In this document: piece after piece, positions 41,718 through 49,484 of the stretch
Layout of the letters: the number at the start of each line of letters is the position of its first letter
Position numbering within the stretch: position 1 is the first letter of the stretch
Assembly: GCA_042408785.1 (NCBI GenBank)
Contig: JBHOQU010000124.1
Location: 79,764 to 143,763 of the forward strand
DNA: 64,000 nucleotides
Direction: 5' to 3'
Origin: JAUQQI01 sp042408785
GTDB lineage: Bacteria > Chloroflexota > Dehalococcoidia > JAUQQI01
The notes under the pieces: model-generated
Told to the model about the DNA's origin: nothing
What the model saw: the letters and a program-made list of their open reading frames with translations, nothing else
Databases searched by the model: none
Program-made: the position numbers and the translations under genes

Positions 41718-44180
41718 CTAGCTTACTTCCACCGAAAGGGGCATCTCCCGCAGCCGACCCAGGATGGCCCGGTGCTCCGGCCGGCCAAGGTCCGGGTCCC
41801 GGGCCAGCAGCCGGCGGGCCGCCTCCCGGGCCAGCTCCAGGAGGGAGAGGTCGGAGACCTGGGCCAGCTTCAGGTCGGGCAGGCCGCTCTGCCGGGTGCC
41901 GAAGTATTCGCCCGGCCCCCGCATCTTCAGGTCGGCCTCGGCCAGCTCAAGGCCGTTGTGGGACCGCTCCACCAGCCGGAGCCGCTCGACTGCCTCGGCC
42001 GAGGAGTTTTCGGTCAGGAGCACGCAGTAGGAGTCGGCCTCGCCGCGCCCCACCCGGCCCCGGAGCTGGTGGAGCTGGGCGAGCCCGAACCGCTCGGCCC
42101 CCTCAATGACCATCACCGTGGCGTTGGGGATGTCGATCCCCACCTCCACCACCGGGGTGGCCACCAGGATATCCAGCTCCCGGTCCCGGAAGGCCCGCAT
42201 CACCCGCTCCTTCTCGGCCGCCGCCATCCGGCCGTGGAGGAGGCCCACCCGCAGGTCGGGGAAGACCTCGGTGCGCAGCCGCTCGAATTCGGCCTCGGCC
42301 GCCTTAACCTGGAGGGCCTCGGACTCCTCGATGAGGGGGCAGATGACGAAGGCCTGGAAGCCCCGCTCCACCTGCTGGCGGATGAACTGGTAGACCAGGT
42401 GGCGGCGCTCCGGCTCGATGAGCCTGGTCTTCACCGGCTTCCGGCCGGGGGGAAGCTCGTCGATGATGGAGAGGTCCAGGTCGCCGTAAAGGGTGAGGGC
42501 CAGGCTGCGGGGGATCGGGGTGGCCGTCATCACCAGGACGTGGGGGTTCTCCCCCTTACGCCGGAGGGCGCTGCGCTGGACCACCCCGAACCGGTGCTGT
42601 TCGTCCACCACCACCAGACCCAGCTTGGAAAAGGCAACGGTTTCCTGGATGAGGGCGTGGGTCCCCACCACGATGGCCACCTCACCGGCCTGGAGAAGCC
42701 GGTAAAGCTCCTCCCGCCGCACCCGGCCGTTGTCCCCGGCCGGCCCCGCCTCGAAAAGGGCGGGCTGGGGCTCGGGCCGGGGCCAGACCCGGGCGAAGCT
42801 GGCGGTGAGCAGTCCGACCCGCGGCCGCAGGCCCTCGGGCAGGCCCGAAAGGAGGCGCCCCAGGGTGTTGAAATGCTGCTCGGCCAGGATCTCCGTCGGG
42901 GCCATCAGGGCGGCCTGGTGACCGCTCCCCACCGCCATGAGCATGGCCGCCGCCGCCACCACCGTCTTGCCGCTCCCCACGTCCCCCTGGAGCAGCCGGT
43001 TCATTGGCCGGTCCCGGGCCAAGTCGGCCAGCACCTCCCCGAGAACCCGCTCCTGGGCGGCGGTAAGTTTAAAGGGCAGGGCGGCGATAAAGGCGTCCAC
43101 CAGCTCCCGCCCGCCCTGAAGGCGGGGGGCCGTGGCTCCCACCTCGGCCTGCCGGCGCCGGGTCAGCACTAGAACCTGGATGTAGAAAAGCTCCTCGAAG
43201 GCCAGCCGGCGCCGGGCGGCGTGGAGGGCGGCGTAATCATCGGGAAAGTGAATCTGCCGCAGGGCCGTGGCCAGGTCCACCAGGTCGAACTCGGCCCGGA
43301 GCCAGGCCGGCAGACCATCGGGAATAGAATCCAGGCAGAGATCCAGGGCGGCTTTAATCAGGCGGCGCAGGGTTTTGGGGGTGAGCCCCTCGGTGACCCG
43401 GTAGACGGGGACCAGCCGGCCGGTGTGCAGAAGCTCCTCGGCCCCGTCGTAGACCTCGTATTCGGGGGACTCAAAAACCTTGACCCCCCGGAAGTATTCG
43501 GTCCGGCCGCTCAGGACCAAGGTGGTGCCGGTTTTGAGGGTGCGGGCCAGGTAGGGCTGGTTGAACCAGACGACTCGGAGGGTTCCCGTTTCGTCGGCCA
43601 CCAGGGCCTCGGTGGCCGGCAGGCCCCGGGCGCCCAGGCGGGTGGCCTGGACGGCGATGAGGCGGCCGATGACGGTGGCCTCCTCGTGGGGCCTGAGCTC
43701 GGCGATTTTCCGGACCCGGCTCCAGTCCTCGTACCGGAAGGGGAAGTGGTAAACCAGGTCCCGGACGGTCCTGATGCCGAGGCGGCCCAGCCGCCGGGCG
43801 GTAATCCGGTCCACCCGGGGCAGGCGGGTGACGGGATCCTCAGGGTCGAGGCTCGCGCCGGCCGGGCGGGGCCGACTCTGGCGGGGGGCGGCCGTGGCTG
43901 TCGGGGCAGCCCGGTCGAGGGCGGCCCGGATGGTGCGGGCCCACTGGCGGGCCTGCTCCAGCCAGAGGACCCGGCTATCCGGGTCGAGGGCGGCGTAGCT
44001 TTCCAGTTCAGGGAAGCCCGTCAGCAGGCTCTGGGCGGCGGCCAGCCGCCGCCAGCTGGCCAGGAACCCGTCGAGGCCGCCCTCGACCGTCTGGTCCCGG
44101 CCGCCCCGTTTCAGCTCCAGCTCGATGATCTGGCAGAACCGGTCGAGAAGCTCTGCCGGACCGCGGGTTTGCGGCGTCAT
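41718..44180 (-). CDS. recG: ATP-dependent DNA helicase RecG
   Basis: 820 residues. N-terminal extension of about 120 residues (longer than in E. coli), wedge OB domain (HEEATVIGRL ... WFNQPYLARTL), then helicase motifs: QGDVGSGKTVVAAAA (Walker A), DEQHRFGV (Walker B), MTATPIPRSLAL, GLLHGRMAAAEK and QLRGRVGRGE. Remodels stalled replication forks and Holliday junctions. Starts at ATG 44180. Confidence 0.97.
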   Translation of the reverse strand: MTPQTRGPAELLDRFCQIIELELKRGGRDQTVEGGLDGFLASWRRLAAAQSLLTGFPELESYAALDPDSRVLWLEQARQWARTIRAALDRAAPTATAAPRQSRPRPAGASLDPEDPVTRLPRVDRITARRLGRLGIRTVRDLVYHFPFRYEDWSRVRKIAELRPHEEATVIGRLIAVQATRLGARGLPATEALVADETGTLRVVWFNQPYLARTLKTGTTLVLSGRTEYFRGVKVFESPEYEVYDGAEELLHTGRLVPVYRVTEGLTPKTLRRLIKAALDLCLDSIPDGLPAWLRAEFDLVDLATALRQIHFPDDYAALHAARRRLAFEELFYIQVLVLTRRRQAEVGATAPRLQGGRELVDAFIAALPFKLTAAQERVLGEVLADLARDRPMNRLLQGDVGSGKTVVAAAAMLMAVGSGHQAALMAPTEILAEQHFNTLGRLLSGLPEGLRPRVGLLTASFARVWPRPEPQPALFEAGPAGDNGRVRREELYRLLQAGEVAIVVGTHALIQETVAFSKLGLVVVDEQHRFGVVQRSALRRKGENPHVLVMTATPIPRSLALTLYGDLDLSIIDELPPGRKPVKTRLIEPERRHLVYQFIRQQVERGFQAFVICPLIEESEALQVKAAEAEFERLRTEVFPDLRVGLLHGRMAAAEKERVMRAFRDRELDILVATPVVEVGIDIPNATVMVIEGAERFGLAQLHQLRGRVGRGEADSYCVLLTENSSAEAVERLRLVERSHNGLELAEADLKMRGPGEYFGTRQSGLPDLKLAQVSDLSLLELAREAARRLLARDPDLGRPEHRAILGRLREMPLSVEVS

Positions 44181-44219
44181 CCTGCCAGGTTTCAGTCTAA
44201 CGGCCGGGGAAAACCTGAG

Positions 44220-44522
44220 TCAAGGGTTGTGCCGGGGGCGGCCGAAGAGGCGGCGGAGGAAGCCCGCCGGGCCGGCATCCGGCGGGGGCGGCGACCGCAG
44301 GTCGTAGCCGTGCCGGGCGGCGGCCTCCCAGAGGGCGCAGGCCAGCAGCCGAAACTCCACCTCCGTCACCTCTCCGTCGGCGTTGAAGGCGTCGGGGCAG
44401 GCGGCCTCGAGGGCTTCCCGGGCCCAGTCGGGGCCGGCGAAGGCGAGCCGGCCGTCGAAGTAGCTTAAGGCGGCCACGACCCGGCCCCGGCCGTCGAAAA
44501 CCTGAACCCGAAGGGTCGTCAT
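44220..44522 (-). CDS. Small protein of unknown function
   Basis: 100 residues, not recognised. The N-terminus reads like a compact alpha/beta fold (TLRVQVFDGRGRVVAALSYFDGRLAFAG), followed by an acidic helix and a proline-rich basic tail (PPPPDAGPAGFLRRLFGRP). Its ATG overlaps the stop of the JAMM protease gene by 4 nt (ATGA), so the two are translationally coupled and may work together. The codon use is like the neighbours, which supports a real gene. Confidence 0.6.
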   Translation of the reverse strand: MTTLRVQVFDGRGRVVAALSYFDGRLAFAGPDWAREALEAACPDAFNADGEVTEVEFRLLACALWEAAARHGYDLRSPPPPDAGPAGFLRRLFGRPRHNP

Positions 44523-44971
44523 CGGCCGGCGGCTTCGTCGGGAACGACCTCCACCGGAACCTCTTCAACCCGGCCGTCCCGGATGTAAAAGGCCCGGACC
44601 ACCGGCCGGTCGGGATCCTTTAAAGAGATGATGAAGTATAGGGTGTCGGGCCAGTAGGCCAGGCGGATGTCGGTGGCCGAGGGGTAGGCTTCGGTGTGGG
44701 TGTGAGAGTGGTAGATGCCCAGCCACTCCCAGTCGTTTTCCCGGATCTCCTGGTCGATTTTGATAAGTTCCCTCGGGTCGACGCTGTAGCGGTAGGGGCT
44801 CTGCTCGACGTTGGTGCACCGGTAAAGCTTGACGATTTTCCCGTCCTTCCCGGCCAGTACCCCGCAGCACTCGTTGGGGGCCTCGGCCCGGGCGTGGGCC
44901 ACCATCGCGTCGGCGTAGGCCTTCGGCAACCTGAAAGCCATGGTCTTCGGCAGGAAGTTAGAAGTATCCAC
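44519..44971 (-). CDS. JAMM/MPN+ metalloprotease (Mec/Mov34-like)
   Basis: 150 residues. Zinc site complete: upstream Glu in APNECCGVLAG, then HSHTHTEAYPSATD (HxH-x7-S-x2-D). Bacterial members such as Mec of Mycobacterium cut amino acids or cysteine from ubiquitin-like sulfur carriers (CysO). No CysO- or CysM-like gene is adjacent; the coupled 100-residue protein has no C-terminal GG and is not an obvious carrier. Starts at GTG 44971; ATG at 44941 is an alternative that keeps the domain intact. A TAAAAT box lies 5 nt before the GTG, so a leaderless start is possible. Confidence 0.88.
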   Translation of the reverse strand: MDTSNFLPKTMAFRLPKAYADAMVAHARAEAPNECCGVLAGKDGKIVKLYRCTNVEQSPYRYSVDPRELIKIDQEIRENDWEWLGIYHSHTHTEAYPSATDIRLAYWPDTLYFIISLKDPDRPVVRAFYIRDGRVEEVPVEVVPDEAAGR

Positions 44972-45141
44972 GATGTATTTTAACCCAGACCCGAAGCCGG
45001 GGCTTTCAAGTTATCCGCCAAAGTGTCGCCGGTCAGTTGCTGGTTTAGTTGTGGCGACGCACCGCCGTGGGCCACTACGGCAGGCCGGCTTCCGGGCCCC
45101 AATGTGGAACCTGGGAGTCCCCGGACCGGCGCCCGCCGCGC

Positions 45142-45171
45142 TTGACAGCCTAGGTCCCGGCGGCCAATAAT
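45142..45171 (+). promoter_or_regulatory. Promoter of the cox-like operon
   Basis: Perfect TTGACA (45142-45147), 18-bp spacer, AATAAT (45166-45171). A leader of about 40 nt carries AAGGAG (45207-45212) before the ATG at 45221. The rest of the 249-bp gap 44972-45220 shows no gene. Confidence 0.75.
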
Positions 45172-45220
45172 AGACCAGGTTCACGGTCGGCCGGGCGGCC
45201 TCGAAAAAGGAGTTTAAGTC

Positions 45221-45670
45221 ATGCGGGTGGAGAGGCAATACACCTTCGCCGTTGACCAGGAAACCCTCTGGAACCTCATCCTCGACCCCACCGTCATCTC
45301 CAAGGTCCTGCCGGGGGTGCAGAAGCTGGAAGAGGTCGGGCCCGAGGAATACAACCTGACCGCCAGCGTTGGGGTCGGTCCGGTGCGGGGCTCCTTCAGC
45401 GGCTACGTCAAGATTGCCGAGAAAGACCCCCCCAGGAAGTACCGGCTTCAGACCGAGATGCGGGGCGGCCCCGGCTTCGTCCGGGGCGACGGCGAGGTGG
45501 AGCTCGTTCCGGCCGACGGCCAAACCACCCTCATCTTCCGGGGCGATGTGGTTATCGGGGGCATGCTGGCCAGCGTCGGCCAGCGCCTGGTCGAGGCCAC
45601 GGCCGCCATGCTCATGGACCAGGGCTTTAAGGCCCTGGAGGCCGAAATCAATTCCCGGCTGCAAAAATAA
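45221..45670 (+). CDS. coxG: CoxG-like SRPBCC protein (carbon monoxide dehydrogenase subunit G family)
   Basis: 149 residues, START/SRPBCC fold: VERQYTFAVDQETLWNLILDPTVISKVLPGV, then GPVRGSFSGYVKI and GDVVIGGMLASVGQRLVEA. In CO-oxidising bacteria CoxG recruits or matures the molybdenum hydroxylase at the membrane; here the C-terminal membrane-interacting extension of some CoxG proteins is missing. First gene of a five-gene operon with a clear promoter and ribosome site. Confidence 0.88.
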   Translation: MRVERQYTFAVDQETLWNLILDPTVISKVLPGVQKLEEVGPEEYNLTASVGVGPVRGSFSGYVKIAEKDPPRKYRLQTEMRGGPGFVRGDGEVELVPADGQTTLIFRGDVVIGGMLASVGQRLVEATAAMLMDQGFKALEAEINSRLQK

Positions 45671-45694
45671 CTCGAAAGGGGGTAGCTGAAGGCT

Positions 45695-46189
45695 ATGGCC
45701 AGGGTTTCTATTCGCATCAACGGGGTTGTTCACGAAGCGGATGTGGAGCCGAGGCTTCTCTTGGTCCACTTCATCCGGGAGGTGGCCGGCCTCACCGGCA
45801 CCAACATCGGGTGCGACACCAGCCAGTGTGGGGCCTGCACCGTCATCATGAACGGCCGGGCGGCCAAGTCCTGCACCTTCCTGGCCGTCCAGTGCGACGG
45901 AGCCGACATCCTGACCATCGAGGGCCTGGCCAAGGACGGCCAGCTTCACCCGATTCAGCAGGCCTTCTGGGAAAAGCACGGCCTCCAGTGCGGCTACTGC
46001 ACCCCGGGCATGATCATGACGGCCTACCACTTCCTCCAGATGAATCCGAACCCCACCGAGGAGCAGATCCGCCACGCCCTGGAGGGCAACATCTGCCGGT
46101 GCACCGGCTACCACAATATCGTCAAGGCCATCCAGTACGCCGCCGAGCTGATGCGGGGCGGCGCCCCCGCCGCCACCCCGGCCGACTGA
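45695..46189 (+). CDS. coxS: Molybdenum hydroxylase small subunit, two [2Fe-2S] clusters (CoxS-like)
   Basis: 164 residues. Plant-type cluster cysteines in GCDTSQCGACTV and KSCTFLA; second cluster in QCGYCTPGM and NICRCTGYHNI. Passes electrons from the Mo site to FAD. Complete xanthine-oxidase family small subunit. Lies 24 nt after coxG and 37 nt before coxL1, with a ribosome site (AAGGGGG). Confidence 0.95.
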   Translation: MARVSIRINGVVHEADVEPRLLLVHFIREVAGLTGTNIGCDTSQCGACTVIMNGRAAKSCTFLAVQCDGADILTIEGLAKDGQLHPIQQAFWEKHGLQCGYCTPGMIMTAYHFLQMNPNPTEEQIRHALEGNICRCTGYHNIVKAIQYAAELMRGGAPAATPAD

Positions 46190-46226
46190 ACGGGTTTTTC
46201 GGGAGCATGCTGCGGAGGAGGTTAAG

Positions 46227-48584
46227 ATGGTTCAGGCACCCGAACGGCTTCTTGGAGCGGAGATCAAGCGCAAAGAAGACCCCAGGTTCATCACCGGCCA
46301 GGGCACCTACGTTGACAACTTAAAGTTCGTCGGCACCGTATACCTGGCCATCCTGAGAAGCCCCTATGCACATGCCCGGATAAAGAAAATCGACCTCAGC
46401 CGGGCTAAGGCTCACCCCGGCGTCCTGGCCGTGTTTACGGGGGAGGACCTGCGCCGGGACGGCATCGGGTCGATCCCTGTCGGCTGGCTTCTGCCGGACA
46501 TAAAGCTGGTGCCCCACTACCCCCTGGCGGTGGGCAAGGTCCGCTACGTGGGGGACGGGGTGGCGGCGGTGGTGGCCGCCGACCGCTACACCGCCTACGA
46601 CGCCCTCAACCTCATCGACGTGGAGTACGAGCCCCTGCCGGCCGTGGTCGACCAGGAGGCCGCCACCAGACCGGGTGCCCCCCTGGTCCACGACGAGGCC
46701 CCCAACAACATCTGCTTCAAGTTCGTCCTCGCCGGCGGAAATGTCGACCAGGCCTTCGCCGAGGCCGACGGGGTGGTCCGGCAGCGGATCGTCAACCACC
46801 GGGTGAGCGGAAGCTCCGTGGAGCCCCGGGCGGCCGTGGCCGTCTTCCACCCGGCCACCGGCGAGCTCACCCTTTACAACACCAATCAGAACCCCCACCT
46901 GATCCGGCTCCTGCTGGCCCTGACCATGAACTACCCCGAGCACAAGATCCGGGTCGTCGCCCCGGACGTGGGCGGGGGCTTTGGCACGAAGATTTACCTT
47001 TACCCGGACGAGGTGGTGGCCTGCTACGCCGCGATGAAGCTGGGCCGGCCGGTAAAATGGGTGGAGACCCGCAGCGAGTACCTGCGGGCCACCATCCACG
47101 GCCGGGACCACATAACCTACTTTGAGGCCGCCTATAAAAAGGACGGCACCATAACCGGCCTGAAGGTGACCACCTACGCCAACCTCGGCGCCTACATCTC
47201 CCCCTTCGGGCCCCTCATCCCCACGTTTCTGTATGTCCCCATGCTCCACGGGCCCTACAGGCTGCCCAACGTCAGCGCCGAGGTCTACGGGGTATTTACC
47301 AACACGACGCCGGCCGACGCCACCCGGGGCGCCGGGCGCCCGGAGGCCACCTACCTGCTGGAGCGGATGGTGGACCTGGTCGCCCGGGAGCTGAACATGG
47401 ACCCGGCCGAGGTCCGGCGCCGGAACGTGCTGGAGCCCTTCGAGAACTACCAGACGCCCATGGCCTTCGTCTACGACAGCGGCAACTACCCGGCCACCCT
47501 GGAACGGGCCCTGGAGGTGGTCGGCTACCGGCAGCTGCGGGCGGAGCAGCGGCGCCTCCGGGAGCAGGGCCGGTATATCGGCATCGGCCTTTCCACCTAC
47601 GTGGAGGTGACGGGGGCCGCCCCGTCCCAGATCGCCGTCTCTTTGGGGGCCCAGGCCGGCCTCTTCGAAAGCGCCATCGTCCGGGTCCACCCCACCGGCA
47701 AGGTGACCCTCTTCACCGGCTCCCACACCCACGGCCAGGGCCATGAGACCACCTTTGCCCAGGCCATCGCCGACCAGTTCGGCATCTCCCTGGACGACGT
47801 GGAAGTGGTCCACGGGGACACGGACGCCATCCCCTTTGGCCTGGGGACCTACGGCAGCCGGTCGACGCCGGTGGGCCTGACGGCGGCCTACGTGGCCGGG
47901 CAGCGTATTCTGGAAAAGGCGAAGAAGATCGCCGCCCACCTGCTGGAGGCGGCCGAGGCCGATATCGTCTTCGAGGGCGGCCGCTTCTTCGTCCGGGGCG
48001 CCCCGGAGCGGGCCGTTACTTTCCAGGAGGTGGCCCTTGAGGCCTACGTGCCCCGAAAGATTCCCGCCGATATGGAGCTGGGGCTGGAGGCAAGCGCCTT
48101 CTTCAACCCCAGCAACTTCGTCTTCCCCTTCGGAACCCACGTGGCGGTGGTGGAGGTGGACCCCGAGACGGGACAGGTAAAGCTCCTTAGATATGTTGCC
48201 GTCGACGATGTCGGCCGGGTTATAAACCCGATGGTGGTGGACGGGCAGGTCCACGGCGGGGTGGTCCACGGGCTGGGCCAGGCCCTCTGGGAGCAGGTGG
48301 TCTACGACGAGCAAGGCAACCTGCTCACCGGCACCTGGCTGGACTACGCCATGCCCAAGGCTGCCGACCTGCCCTTCATCGAGACCGACCGGCTGGTCAC
48401 CCCGTCCCCCGCCAACCCCCTGGGGGTGAAGGGGGCGGGTGAGACCGGGACGATTGCGGCCACCCCGGCCGTCGTAAACGCCGTTATCGACGCCCTGGAA
48501 CCCTTCGGCGTAAGGCATATCGACATGCCCCTGACCCCGGAGCGGGTCTGGCGGGCCATCCGGGCGGCCCAAACCCAACGCTAA
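46227..48584 (+). CDS. Molybdenum hydroxylase large subunit 1 (CoxL-like), altered active-site loop
   Basis: 785 residues, xanthine-oxidase superfamily Mo-pterin subunit. Conserved features: VGGGFGTK, THGQGHETTFAQ, the Mo-proximal Glu in GVKGAGETGTIAATPAVVNAV. The loop that marks CO dehydrogenase types reads DATRGAGRPEA: not AYxCSFR of form I, and the AYRGAGR of form II has Thr in place of Tyr. The substrate is therefore unknown; CO is possible but not supported. Compared with its paralogue downstream it has a 10-15 residue insert after EVTGAAPSQ. AGGAGG precedes the ATG. It shares coxS and coxM with the second large subunit. Confidence 0.85.
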   Translation: MVQAPERLLGAEIKRKEDPRFITGQGTYVDNLKFVGTVYLAILRSPYAHARIKKIDLSRAKAHPGVLAVFTGEDLRRDGIGSIPVGWLLPDIKLVPHYPLAVGKVRYVGDGVAAVVAADRYTAYDALNLIDVEYEPLPAVVDQEAATRPGAPLVHDEAPNNICFKFVLAGGNVDQAFAEADGVVRQRIVNHRVSGSSVEPRAAVAVFHPATGELTLYNTNQNPHLIRLLLALTMNYPEHKIRVVAPDVGGGFGTKIYLYPDEVVACYAAMKLGRPVKWVETRSEYLRATIHGRDHITYFEAAYKKDGTITGLKVTTYANLGAYISPFGPLIPTFLYVPMLHGPYRLPNVSAEVYGVFTNTTPADATRGAGRPEATYLLERMVDLVARELNMDPAEVRRRNVLEPFENYQTPMAFVYDSGNYPATLERALEVVGYRQLRAEQRRLREQGRYIGIGLSTYVEVTGAAPSQIAVSLGAQAGLFESAIVRVHPTGKVTLFTGSHTHGQGHETTFAQAIADQFGISLDDVEVVHGDTDAIPFGLGTYGSRSTPVGLTAAYVAGQRILEKAKKIAAHLLEAAEADIVFEGGRFFVRGAPERAVTFQEVALEAYVPRKIPADMELGLEASAFFNPSNFVFPFGTHVAVVEVDPETGQVKLLRYVAVDDVGRVINPMVVDGQVHGGVVHGLGQALWEQVVYDEQGNLLTGTWLDYAMPKAADLPFIETDRLVTPSPANPLGVKGAGETGTIAATPAVVNAVIDALEPFGVRHIDMPLTPERVWRAIRAAQTQR
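46342..46433 (+). repeat. 92-bp tract near-identical to 49606-49697 in the second large-subunit gene
   Basis: Only 5 mismatches in 92 bp by eye, including shared rare AGA codons (CTGAGAAGC), whereas other parts of the two genes differ far more. A 47-bp stretch near the 3' ends (48524-48570 and 51755-51801) is identical. This suggests recent duplication or gene conversion. Confidence 0.7.
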
Positions 48585-48597
48585 GGAGGTTGGAAGG

Positions 48598-49461
48598 ATG
48601 TTTCCGGCCACTTTCGAGTACTACGCCCCGACAACGCTGGAAGAGGCCCTGGAACTTCTCCGACAGAACCCCGAGGCCAAAATCCTGGCCGGGGGCCACA
48701 GCCTCATCCCGGCGCTCAAGCTCAGGCTGGCCACCCCGCCGGCCCTGGTCGACCTGCGCCGGATTCCGGGCCTTTCGGGCATCCGGCTCGAGGGCGACCA
48801 CCTGGTCATCGGGGCCATGACCACCTACTACGACGTCCAGACCTCGGACCTCGTCCGCCAGCACGTGCCGGTCCTGGCCGAGGCCACCGACCTGGTGGGT
48901 GACCTGCAGGTCCGAAACTGGGGGACGGTCGGGGGCAGCCTGGCCCACAGCGATCCCGCCGGCGACTACCCGGCCATCATGCTGGCCCTCGGGGCCGAGG
49001 TCCGGGCCAGGGGACTCCAGGGGGAGCGGACCATTCCCATCGACCAGTTCTTTGTGGGGATGTTTACCACCGCCCTCCAGCCCGGGGAGGTCCTCACCGA
49101 GGTCCGGGTTCCGGTGATGCGGCCGGGGACGGGGGCCGCCTACGTGAAGTTCCCCCACCCGGCCTCCCGCTACGCCGTGGTGGGGGTCTGCGCCCTCGTC
49201 ACCCGGGAGGACAACGTCTGCCGCCAGGTCCGGGTCGCCGTCACCGGTGCCACCCTCTACGCCACCCGCGCCACCGTCACCGAGCAGGCCCTGCAGGGTC
49301 AGCCCCTCAACCCCGACACCATCCGGGCCGCTGCCGAGCGGGCCCCGGAGGGCCTTACCATCGTCGGCGACCGGGTCTTTGCTTCCGAGGAGTACCGGAC
49401 CCACCTGGTTCGGGTGCTCGCCCGGCGGGCGCTGACGGCCGCCGTGGATAAGATTCGCTGA
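48598..49461 (+). CDS. coxM: Molybdenum hydroxylase FAD subunit (CoxM-like)
   Basis: 287 residues. FAD-binding motifs ILAGGHSLIPALK and NWGTVGGSLAHSDPAGDYPA, and the C-terminal CO-dehydrogenase flavoprotein domain (about 175-285). Passes electrons to the respiratory chain. Placed between the two large-subunit genes, 13 nt after the first and 23 nt before the second, with AAGGAGG before its ATG. Presumably it serves both large subunits. Confidence 0.94.
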   Translation: MFPATFEYYAPTTLEEALELLRQNPEAKILAGGHSLIPALKLRLATPPALVDLRRIPGLSGIRLEGDHLVIGAMTTYYDVQTSDLVRQHVPVLAEATDLVGDLQVRNWGTVGGSLAHSDPAGDYPAIMLALGAEVRARGLQGERTIPIDQFFVGMFTTALQPGEVLTEVRVPVMRPGTGAAYVKFPHPASRYAVVGVCALVTREDNVCRQVRVAVTGATLYATRATVTEQALQGQPLNPDTIRAAAERAPEGLTIVGDRVFASEEYRTHLVRVLARRALTAAVDKIR

Positions 49462-49484
49462 ATCGTCGCAAAGGAGGTTGAACC

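Noticed and set aside
44940..45170. 76-codon plus-strand open frame in the gap before coxG
   Set aside because: Overlaps the JAMM gene and the coxG promoter, no ribosome site, no protein-like features.
46320..48611. 763-codon minus-strand open frame opposite coxL1
   Set aside because: Shadow of a third-position GC-rich gene; no recognisable domain.
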